64,000 bases of DNA from Sphingomonas sp. GTDB lineage: Bacteria > Pseudomonadota > Alphaproteobacteria > Sphingomonadales > Sphingomonadaceae. The position numbers were made by a program, and so were the translations under genes. The stretch is taken from NCBI GenBank assembly GCA_003248865.1, contig QFPK01000011.1, positions 1 through 64,000 on the forward strand. Direction: 5' to 3'. The first letter of the stretch is position 1. Each line of letters starts with the position of its first letter. The notes beneath the pieces were generated by a model. It had not been told where the DNA came from and made no database searches. It saw only the letters and a list, made by a program, of their open reading frames with translations. Below, piece after piece: positions 52,343 to 60,017 of this stretch.

Positions 52343-52759
52343 ATGATCGACCATCGCACCGCGCCTTATGGCGCCCTCCTGCTCCGCCTCTCGCTGGGCG
52401 GGCTGTTCCTGGCCCACGCCGGGCTGAAGTTCTTCGTGTTCACGCCCGCCGGTACGGCCGGCTTCTTCCAGTCCGTCGGTCTTCCGGGCTGGCTGGCCTA
52501 TGTCACCATCGCCTGGGAAGTGCTGGGTGGCCTTGCCCTCATCCTCGGCGTCTGGCCGCGCCTCGTCGCACTCGCCATGGTGCCGCCGCTGCTGGGCGCC
52601 ATCGCCACCGTGCACCTGAAGGCCGGCTTCTTCTTCGACAACGAACATGGCGGCTGGGAATATCCCGCCTTCTGGATCGTGGGCCTGCTCTCGCTCGCCC
52701 TCATCGGCGACGGCGCGCTGGCGCTTCGCCCCACGCCCGTCGGCAAGACCGGCCGCTAA
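52343..52759 (+). CDS. DoxX-family membrane protein
   Basis: A 138-residue protein with four helices and the DoxX pattern (LLRLSLGGLFLAHAGLKFF, FFQSVGLPGWLAYV). DoxX-like proteins take part in redox or thiosulfate-related membrane processes, but the role here is unclear. The next gene, a glutathionyl-hydroquinone reductase, follows 18 bases later, a pairing that fits quinone or redox detoxification. No ribosome-binding site of note. Confidence 0.85.
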   Translation: MIDHRTAPYGALLLRLSLGGLFLAHAGLKFFVFTPAGTAGFFQSVGLPGWLAYVTIAWEVLGGLALILGVWPRLVALAMVPPLLGAIATVHLKAGFFFDNEHGGWEYPAFWIVGLLSLALIGDGALALRPTPVGKTGR

Positions 52760-52777
52760 ACAGAGGAGCGCTCCGCC

Positions 52778-53761
52778 ATGCTGATCGACGGCAAATGGAC
52801 CGAGGACTGGCAGCCCGTTCAGGGCACCGATGCCAAGGGCGGCTTCGTCCGCCAGCAATCGGGCTTCCGCAACTGGGTCACGCCAGACGGCCGCGCCGGA
52901 CCCACCGGAGAGGCCGGGTTCAAGGCGGAAGCGGGGCGCTTCCACCTCTATGTGGCACTGATCTGCCCCTGGGCGTCGCGCACGCTGATCGCGCGCAAGC
53001 TGAAGGGGCTTGAACAGGCAATCTCCGTCTCGGTGGTGGAGCCTGTCCTCACCGCACAAGGCTGGCGCTTCGGCAGCTATCCGGGCTCGACACCGGATAC
53101 GGTCACCGGCGCCACCTACATGCACGAGCTCTATACGCGGGCCGATCCGCATTACACCGGCCGCGCCACCGTGCCTGTGCTGTGGGACAAGCAGCTCGGC
53201 ACCATCGTGAACAATGAATCCGCCGACATCCTGCGCATGTTCAACTCGGGCTTCGGGTCTCTCGCACTCGATCAGCCGGATCTTTATCCGGCAGATCTTA
53301 GCGCCAGCATCGACGCCCTGAACGACCGCATCTATCCCGCCCTCAACAACGGGGTCTATCGCGCGGGCTTCGCCACCACCCAGATCGCCTATGAAGAGGC
53401 CTTCCGCGACGTGTTCGCCATGCTCGATGAACTGGAGCAGCGGCTGGCAGGGGAGGGGCCGTTCCTGTTCGGGGATAGCTTCACCGAAACCGACATCCGC
53501 CTGTTCGTCACGCTGGTCCGCTTCGATGCCGCCTATTATGGGCTGTTCAAATGCAATCTGCGCCGGATCGCGGACTATCCTGCGCTGAACGCCTATCTGC
53601 ACCGGGTCCATGCCATTCCCGGCGTGGCCGAAACGGTCTCCATCGACCACATCAAGCAGGGCTATTATTCGATCCGCGCGCTGAACCCGAACGGCATCGT
53701 GCCGGTCGGCCCCAATCTTCCGGGTCTGGCCCCGGTTGATCTGCAACGGGCGGCGGTATGA
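52778..53761 (+). CDS. yqjG: Glutathionyl-hydroquinone reductase (Xi-class GST, YqjG type)
   Basis: A 327-residue Xi-class glutathione transferase that reduces glutathionyl-hydroquinones. The catalytic Cys lies in ALICPWASRTLIARK, preceding the thioredoxin fold (about 45-160), and the C-terminal helical domain follows (FGDSFTETDIRLFVTLVRFD and YYGLFKCNLRRIADYP). GAGGAG (52762-52767) lies upstream of the ATG. The gene overlaps the next by ATGA. The order DoxX-reductase-hydrolase appears to be an operon. Confidence 0.92.
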   Translation: MLIDGKWTEDWQPVQGTDAKGGFVRQQSGFRNWVTPDGRAGPTGEAGFKAEAGRFHLYVALICPWASRTLIARKLKGLEQAISVSVVEPVLTAQGWRFGSYPGSTPDTVTGATYMHELYTRADPHYTGRATVPVLWDKQLGTIVNNESADILRMFNSGFGSLALDQPDLYPADLSASIDALNDRIYPALNNGVYRAGFATTQIAYEEAFRDVFAMLDELEQRLAGEGPFLFGDSFTETDIRLFVTLVRFDAAYYGLFKCNLRRIADYPALNAYLHRVHAIPGVAETVSIDHIKQGYYSIRALNPNGIVPVGPNLPGLAPVDLQRAAV

Positions 53762-54372
53762 CAGCCCCACTCATCATCTTCCTGCACGGCGTCGGCAGCC
53801 GGGGGGCAGACCTCGCGCCATTGGGCCGGCTGTGGCAGCCGCTGCTGCCGGACGCCCGCTTTGCCGCGCCCGACGCACCCTTCGCCTTCGATCAGGCGCC
53901 GCAGGCTCGGCAATGGTTCAGCGTGTCCGGCGTCACCGACACCAATCGCCCGGCCCGGGTGCAGGCGGCGCGCCCGGCCTTCGATGCCCTGATCGGCGGC
54001 CTGATCGCTGAGCATGGCCTGACCGATCATCTGGATCGTGTCGCGCTGGTCGGCTTCTCGCAGGGCTCGATCATGGCGCTGGATGCCGTCGCCTCGGGCG
54101 GCTGGCCGGTGGCGGCCGTGGTCGCCTTTGCGGGCCGGCTCGCCTCGCCGGAACCATTGGCTCCGGCGCGCGAGAGCCGGTTGTTGCTCGTTCACGGCAG
54201 CGCCGATCCGGTCATGCCGCCTGCGGAAAGCCGCCGGGCCGAACAACTGCTGTCGACGGCAGGCCTGCAGGTCGCCCGGCACGAAATCCCGGGCCTCGGC
54301 CACCAGCTGTCTGCCGAGGGTGTCGAACTCGCTGGCCGCTTCCTTGCCGGAATCCTGTCCACTCAGGCTTAG
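53758..54372 (+). CDS. Alpha/beta-hydrolase, carboxylesterase/phospholipase type
   Basis: A 204-residue serine hydrolase. The nucleophile motif GFSQGS lies around residue 98, with Asp in HGSADPVMPP and His near LGHQLSAEG; the N-terminus FLHGVGSRGADLAPL forms the oxyanion region. It resembles YpfH and acyl-protein-thioesterase-like members. It starts within the reductase stop (ATGA) and ends convergent with the LysR gene by four bases. Substrate unknown. Confidence 0.85.
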   Translation: MTAPLIIFLHGVGSRGADLAPLGRLWQPLLPDARFAAPDAPFAFDQAPQARQWFSVSGVTDTNRPARVQAARPAFDALIGGLIAEHGLTDHLDRVALVGFSQGSIMALDAVASGGWPVAAVVAFAGRLASPEPLAPARESRLLLVHGSADPVMPPAESRRAEQLLSTAGLQVARHEIPGLGHQLSAEGVELAGRFLAGILSTQA

Positions 54373-55262
54373 GCATCCCCCAGCGCATCCGCCAGATAAT
54401 CCACCAGCGCCCGCACCTTGCGGGCCAGATGCCGGGCCGGTGGATAGATGGCGTAGACCCCGAACGGCCGGTCGTCCCACCCCTCCAGCAAACGGCGCAC
54501 GCTGCCCCGTTGCAGGGCGTCGTGCGCGATGAAATCCGGCACCAGCGCAACGCCCAGCCCGGCTTCGGCCGCAGCCAGACAGGCCTCTCCGTTGGAGATC
54601 CGGAAGGTGCCAGATACCGCCACCGTCAACGGCAACCCGCTCTCAGCGGATCGGAAGCGCCAGCTGTTGGGATCGCGAAAATTCGAATCGATGATGCAGC
54701 TGTGCCCGCTCAGTTCATCCGGATGCTGCGGCACCCCATGTGCCTCCAGATAGGCGGGCGCCGCCACCGGCATGACGCGAACATCGCACAATTTGCGCGC
54801 GATCAGGCTGCTGTCGGCCGGGTTCCCCACCCGGATCGCCAGGTCGAAGCCATCGTCCACCAGCTGGCGCAGATTGTCCGACAGGTCCACGTCCAGCTGG
54901 ATGTCCGGATAAGCGCCCATGAACTCCAGCAGCAGCGGCACCAACCGCAACTGCCCGAACGACAGCGGCGCCGTCAGCCGCAGCCGCCCGCCGGGCGCGG
55001 ACGCCAGGTTGCGCACCGAATTATCGAGCGATTCCAGCTCATCCAGCAACAGCTTCATGCGCTCGAAATAGGCCTGGCCCACTTCGGTGACGGCCAGCGC
55101 CCGCGTAGTGCGCTTCAGCAGCTGCACGCCCAGCTCCCGTTCCAGCGCGCTGACCAGTTTGGAGGCCTGCCCGCTGCTCGCGCCCATCCGCCGCGCCGCG
55201 CCCGCGAAGCTGCCGGTTTCCACCACGGCCACGAACATCCGGTCGCAATCCAGCCGATCCAA
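54369..55262 (-). CDS. LysR-family transcriptional regulator
   Basis: A 297-residue regulator with an N-terminal winged helix-turn-helix (FAGAARRMGASSGQASKLVS) and a substrate-binding domain of the periplasmic-binding fold (GDLAIRVG-like DLAIRVGNPADSS). It probably controls the convergent DoxX operon or its own divergent region. Transcription runs into the 3' end of the hydrolase gene. No ligand can be inferred. Confidence 0.9.
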   Translation of the reverse strand: MDRLDCDRMFVAVVETGSFAGAARRMGASSGQASKLVSALERELGVQLLKRTTRALAVTEVGQAYFERMKLLLDELESLDNSVRNLASAPGGRLRLTAPLSFGQLRLVPLLLEFMGAYPDIQLDVDLSDNLRQLVDDGFDLAIRVGNPADSSLIARKLCDVRVMPVAAPAYLEAHGVPQHPDELSGHSCIIDSNFRDPNSWRFRSAESGLPLTVAVSGTFRISNGEACLAAAEAGLGVALVPDFIAHDALQRGSVRRLLEGWDDRPFGVYAIYPPARHLARKVRALVDYLADALGDA

Positions 55263-55433
55263 ATTCCGCCTCCACAGCCTTGCCGCTTGCGTCGCTAGCG
55301 CCCTCCGGCCGTGACGCCAACTTTTCGACCAATGGCGACTGTCGAAAACTCGCCTCTGGTCACCCCGTTTCGGGCATGACAGACTGATGTCACCGCCCGG
55401 TTATATCGGGCCATCTCTTCAAGGGTATGCCGG

Positions 55434-56330
55434 ATGCTGGATCTCGCCAATGTCACTCATGTCTATCCCAACGGCACCCGCGCGCTGGATGATGTGACAT
55501 TGTCGATCCCCAAGGGGATGTTCGGCCTGCTCGGCCCCAATGGTGCGGGCAAATCCACCCTGATGCGCACCATCGCCACTTTGCAGACGCCGACGTCGGG
55601 CAGCATCCGCTTCGGCGACATAGACGTGATTGCCAATCCGGAGGCCCTTCGGACCCGGCTTGGCTATCTGCCGCAGGATTTCGGCGTCTATCCGCGCGTG
55701 TCCGCCTACGACATGCTGGAACATATGTGCGTGCTGAAGGGCATCGCCACCGCAGCCGAGCGCAAGGCGACGGTCGAGACACTGCTGAACCAGACCAACC
55801 TGTGGAATGTCCGCAAGAAGGCCATCGCGGGCTTCTCGGGCGGCATGCGGCAGCGCTTCGGCATCGCACAGGCGCTGATCGGCAACCCCGACCTCATCAT
55901 CGTGGACGAGCCCACCGCCGGCCTCGATCCGGAAGAGCGCAACCGCTTCCTGAACCTGCTGGCCGAAATCGGCGAGAATGTGGTGGTGATCCTGTCCACC
56001 CATATCGTGGAGGATGTGGCCGATCTCTGCCCCAAGATGGCGGTGCTCGCAGGCGGCCGCATTCAGCTGGAAGGTGCACCGCTCGACCTGATCGAGAAGG
56101 CGCGCGGCACTGTCTGGGCGAAGGCCATCGCCCGCGACCAGCTGGAAGCCTATGCGCAAAGCCATGAACTGATCTCCACCCGGCTGTTCGCGGGCCGCAC
56201 CATTATCCACATCTTGTCCGAGGTGGATCCCGGCGACGGCTTCGCGCTGGTCGATGGCGGGCTGGAGGATGTCTATTTCGCCACGCTCGCGAAGACGCGC
56301 CGCCCCGTTCCCGCCGCGCAAGCCGCCTGA
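55434..56330 (+). CDS. ABC transporter ATPase paired with the permease/M1-peptidase fusion
   Basis: A 298-residue ATP-binding subunit: Walker A GPNGAGKST (about residue 36), signature GFSGGMRQRFGIAQAL, Walker B LIIVDEPTAGLDPEE, and H in LSTHIVEDV. It belongs to the DrrA/CcmA-like group. It is followed nine bases later by the large permease/peptidase gene and is most likely its motor. Confidence 0.92.
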   Translation: MLDLANVTHVYPNGTRALDDVTLSIPKGMFGLLGPNGAGKSTLMRTIATLQTPTSGSIRFGDIDVIANPEALRTRLGYLPQDFGVYPRVSAYDMLEHMCVLKGIATAAERKATVETLLNQTNLWNVRKKAIAGFSGGMRQRFGIAQALIGNPDLIIVDEPTAGLDPEERNRFLNLLAEIGENVVVILSTHIVEDVADLCPKMAVLAGGRIQLEGAPLDLIEKARGTVWAKAIARDQLEAYAQSHELISTRLFAGRTIIHILSEVDPGDGFALVDGGLEDVYFATLAKTRRPVPAAQAA

Positions 56331-56339
56331 GGCCCGAAG

Positions 56340-59300
56340 ATGTTCAAGCACATCGCCGGCTTCGAGCTGCGCTACCAGCTGCGCAACCCCGTGTTCTGGG
56401 TTGTCTGCATCCTGTTCTTCCTGCTGACCTTTGCGGCCACCACGGTCGAGGAAGTGTCGATCGGCTCGGGCGGCAACGTAAATGTGAACAGTCCCTATGC
56501 GATGCTCCAGACTCACCTGGTGCTTTCGATCTTCTTCATGTTCGTCACCACGGCCTTCGTCGCCAATGTGATCGTGCGCGACGATGAGTCCGGCTTCGGC
56601 CCGATGGTCAAATCCACTCGCGTTTCCAAATTCGATTATCTGATGGCGCGCTTCCTCGGCGCGTTCGTGGCCGCGACGATTGCCTTTCTGGTGGTGCCGT
56701 TCGCCATCTGGCTGGGCAGCCTTATGCCCTGGGTCGACAAGGAAACGGTCGGCCCCAATGTACTGGGCCATTACGCCTTTGCATGGGCCGTGATCGCGGT
56801 TCCCAACATCCTCCTCACCTCCGCCATCTTCTTCGCGGTCGCCACGCTCACACGCTCGATGATGTACAGTTATCTGGGCGTCGTCGTGTTCCTCGTGATT
56901 TATCTCGTCGTCACAGGGATCATCGGCAGCAAGCCGGAGCTGCGCGAACTCGGCGCCTTCGTGGAGCCCTTCGGTTTCGGCGCCATCGGCAACGCGACCC
57001 GCTACTGGACGGCAGCCGAACGCAACGCGCTGATGCCATCGCTCACAGGCGCCTTGCTGTGGAACCGGCTGATCTGGCTGGGGGTGGCGCTCGCGGCGCT
57101 AGGCTTTGCCTATGCCCGCTTCTCCTTCGGGGACAAGGGCGCATCAAAGCGTGCGCTCGCCCGCCAGGCGAAGCGCGAAGCGAAGCTCGCCGCCACGCCG
57201 CCGCAGATCGTCTCGCCACTGCCCGCCGCCCGCCCTGACGAGGCCTGGTGGTCCCGCCTTGTCGCCCGCACCCGCTTCGAAATGCTGCAGGTGTTCAAAA
57301 GCCCGGCCTTCCTCGTGCTGCTGCTGATGGGCCTGTTCAACGCCGGCGGTGCGATCTGGTACGCGAACGAAATCTACGGCACGCCCGCGCGTCCGCTCAC
57401 CTTTGCCCTCATCGAACTGCTGATCAGCACCTTCGCGCTCATCCCGCTGATCATCGCCATCTACTATGCGGGTGAGCTGGTCTGGCGGGATCGCGACCGC
57501 AAGATGCACGAGATCATCGACGCGACCTCTCTGCCCAACTGGGCCTATCTGGTGCCCAAGGTGCTGGCGGTGTCCGCCGTGCTGTTCGCGACCTTGCTGA
57601 TCTCGGTTGTCGCGTCCGTGATCATCCAGCTGATCCGGGGCCAGACCGATCTGCAATTGGGCCAGTATCTGCTCTGGTACATCCTGCCCCTTACCGTCGA
57701 CATGGTGATCCTCTCGGTGCTCGCGGTGTTCGTGCAGGCGCTCAGCCCGAACAAATATATCGGCTGGGCGATCATGGTGGTCTACATCGTCGCCACCATC
57801 AGCCTGAGAACGATGGGCTTCGAACATCCGCTCTATCTCTACGGCGACACCGGCCGGGTGCGCTTCTCCGACATGAACGGAGACAATGTGGGCGGCCCTG
57901 CCGCCTGGTGGTTGCGGCTCTACTGGGGCGCCTTCGCCCTGATCTTCGCCGTGCTGGCGCACCTGCTGTGGCGGCGCGGCACGGCGGTCTCGCTGAAATC
58001 GCGCCTGCAGCGCATGCCGGCTCGGCTGAAGGGCGTGCCCGGGCTGCTGCTGCTGGCAGGCGTGCTGGTCGCGGCCGGCTCCGGCGCCTTCATCTTCCAC
58101 AACATGAATGTGCTGAACCCCTATCGCACGCAGGACGACAATGAAGTCCGCCTCGCCGCGCTGGAAAAGAAGTATCTGAAATATGAAAAGCTTCCCCAGC
58201 CTGCCATCACGGACATCAAGCTGAACGTCGATCTCCATCCGGCCGAGAAGCGTGCCGATTTCACTGGCCGCTACAGCCTGGTGAACAACCGGAACGTGCC
58301 GATCAGCGACCTGCACATTCAGCTGAACAACCCGGACCTGAAGCTGGTTTCGCTGGCGATCCCGGGCGCCACCCTCGTTTCCGACGATCCGGAGCTCGGC
58401 TATCGTATCTACCGCTTCGCGCAGCCGCTCCAGCCCGGAGAGACGACCTCGCTCGAATTCCAGACCCGCCTCCGGCAACAGGGCTTCCGCGCGCAGGGGG
58501 ACAGCACCAATGTCATCCCCAACGGCAGCTTCCTCAACAACGGCGATTTCGCGCCGCAGATCGGCATGGACCGCTCCGGCCTGCTGCGGGATCGGGTGAA
58601 GCGCCGCAAGCAGGGCCTGCCATCCGAACTGCGCCCGGCAAAGCTGGAGGACATGTCCGCCACGCAGCGCAACTATGTCCGCAATGCCCCCTGGGTCTCG
58701 GCCGATATCACTGTCACCACCGATGCCGACCAGACGCCGATTGCGCCCGGAGACAAGGTGTCAGACGTCGTGAAAGACGGCCGCCGCACGGCCCGCTTCG
58801 TCTCCAGGGGGCCGATCCTCGGCTTCTTCTCGGTGCAATCCGCCCGCTATGCGGAAAAGAGCGCGGACGCAGACGGCGTGAAGCTGACGGTGTTCTACCA
58901 GCCCGGCCATGAAGCCAATGTGGACACCATGCTGAAGGCGATGAAGGAAAGCCTGGATTATTATCGCGCGAATTTCGGGCCTTACCAGTTCGATTATGCC
59001 CGCATCATCGAATTCCCGGGCTATGAGAGTTTCGCTCAGGCGTTTGCGGGCACCATGCCCTATTCGGAAGCCATCGGCTTCCTGGCCGACACGTCAGACC
59101 CGGACGTCATCGACTACCCGACCTATGTGACCGCGCACGAAGTCGCGCACCAATATTGGGCGCATCAGATCATCAGCGCAGACATGCAGGGCGGCACCAT
59201 CTGGGTGGAAACGCTGGCGCAATATTCGGCGCTGATGGTGATGAAGAAGCTCTACGGCGAAGACAAGATTCGCCGCTTCCTGAAGTATGAGCTGGACAAT

Positions 59301-59930
59301 TACCTCAGGAATCGCGGCGGCGAGGCCATCGAGGAACTGCCGCTCAACCGCGTCGAGGACCAGGGCTATATCCATTATCGCAAGGGCTCGCTCGCGCTCT
59401 ATCTGCTGGCCGACCGGCTTGGCGAGGATCGGGTGAACGCCATGCTGGCGGAGATGCTGAAGAAGTATCGCTTCTCCGGCCCGCCCTATGTCCGCTCGAC
59501 CGATCTGGTGGACGGCTTCAAGTCGCTCGCCCGCACGCCGGAGGAACGCCAGCTGGTGGAAGACCTGCTGGAAAAGATCACCATCTTCGACCTGAAAGCG
59601 CCCACTGCCACCACCCGCAAGCTGCCGGATGGCAATTGGGAAACCACGATCACCGTTTCGGCTGCCAAGGCCTATGCGGATGGCAAGGGCAAGGAAACGT
59701 CGGCTCCGTTGTCGGGCAGTGTCGATATCGGCTTGTTCAAGGCAAGGCCGGGGCAGGGGGCTTTTTCGGGGGCTGATGTGATCCTGATGGAGCGTCGCCC
59801 GGTTCGTTCCGGCGAACAGGCCATCGTCATCGTCACAAAGGAGAAGCCCGCGTTTGCGGGCATCGACCCGTACAACAAATATGTGGACCGAAACTCCGAC
59901 GATAATGTGACGGCCGTGACGGGAGCCTAG
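56340..59930 (+). CDS. ABC permease fused to an M1-family metallopeptidase domain
   Basis: A 1196-residue fusion. Residues about 1-590 are membrane segments in two permease-like halves, with a soluble stretch between them (about 265-310) and further helices near 320-590. Residues about 600-1140 form a peptidase-like domain. The zinc motif H933-E-V-A-H937 and the conserved Glu957 twenty residues further on identify the M1 fold. The GAMEN exopeptidase motif is replaced by an EFPGYESFAQAF-type segment, so typical aminopeptidase specificity is doubtful. It pairs with the ABC ATPase directly upstream. Such fusions are known in Bacteria but poorly characterised. Confidence 0.85.
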   Translation: MFKHIAGFELRYQLRNPVFWVVCILFFLLTFAATTVEEVSIGSGGNVNVNSPYAMLQTHLVLSIFFMFVTTAFVANVIVRDDESGFGPMVKSTRVSKFDYLMARFLGAFVAATIAFLVVPFAIWLGSLMPWVDKETVGPNVLGHYAFAWAVIAVPNILLTSAIFFAVATLTRSMMYSYLGVVVFLVIYLVVTGIIGSKPELRELGAFVEPFGFGAIGNATRYWTAAERNALMPSLTGALLWNRLIWLGVALAALGFAYARFSFGDKGASKRALARQAKREAKLAATPPQIVSPLPAARPDEAWWSRLVARTRFEMLQVFKSPAFLVLLLMGLFNAGGAIWYANEIYGTPARPLTFALIELLISTFALIPLIIAIYYAGELVWRDRDRKMHEIIDATSLPNWAYLVPKVLAVSAVLFATLLISVVASVIIQLIRGQTDLQLGQYLLWYILPLTVDMVILSVLAVFVQALSPNKYIGWAIMVVYIVATISLRTMGFEHPLYLYGDTGRVRFSDMNGDNVGGPAAWWLRLYWGAFALIFAVLAHLLWRRGTAVSLKSRLQRMPARLKGVPGLLLLAGVLVAAGSGAFIFHNMNVLNPYRTQDDNEVRLAALEKKYLKYEKLPQPAITDIKLNVDLHPAEKRADFTGRYSLVNNRNVPISDLHIQLNNPDLKLVSLAIPGATLVSDDPELGYRIYRFAQPLQPGETTSLEFQTRLRQQGFRAQGDSTNVIPNGSFLNNGDFAPQIGMDRSGLLRDRVKRRKQGLPSELRPAKLEDMSATQRNYVRNAPWVSADITVTTDADQTPIAPGDKVSDVVKDGRRTARFVSRGPILGFFSVQSARYAEKSADADGVKLTVFYQPGHEANVDTMLKAMKESLDYYRANFGPYQFDYARIIEFPGYESFAQAFAGTMPYSEAIGFLADTSDPDVIDYPTYVTAHEVAHQYWAHQIISADMQGGTIWVETLAQYSALMVMKKLYGEDKIRRFLKYELDNYLRNRGGEAIEELPLNRVEDQGYIHYRKGSLALYLLADRLGEDRVNAMLAEMLKKYRFSGPPYVRSTDLVDGFKSLARTPEERQLVEDLLEKITIFDLKAPTATTRKLPDGNWETTITVSAAKAYADGKGKETSAPLSGSVDIGLFKARPGQGAFSGADVILMERRPVRSGEQAIVIVTKEKPAFAGIDPYNKYVDRNSDDNVTAVTGA

Positions 59931-60017
59931 GTTTCACCAGCTCCTACATCCGGGGTTCATTTTTCTCAGGCAATTGCGGGGGAAAGGCGGGGTTGCCCGC
60001 GTATCCATGGTGTGATG

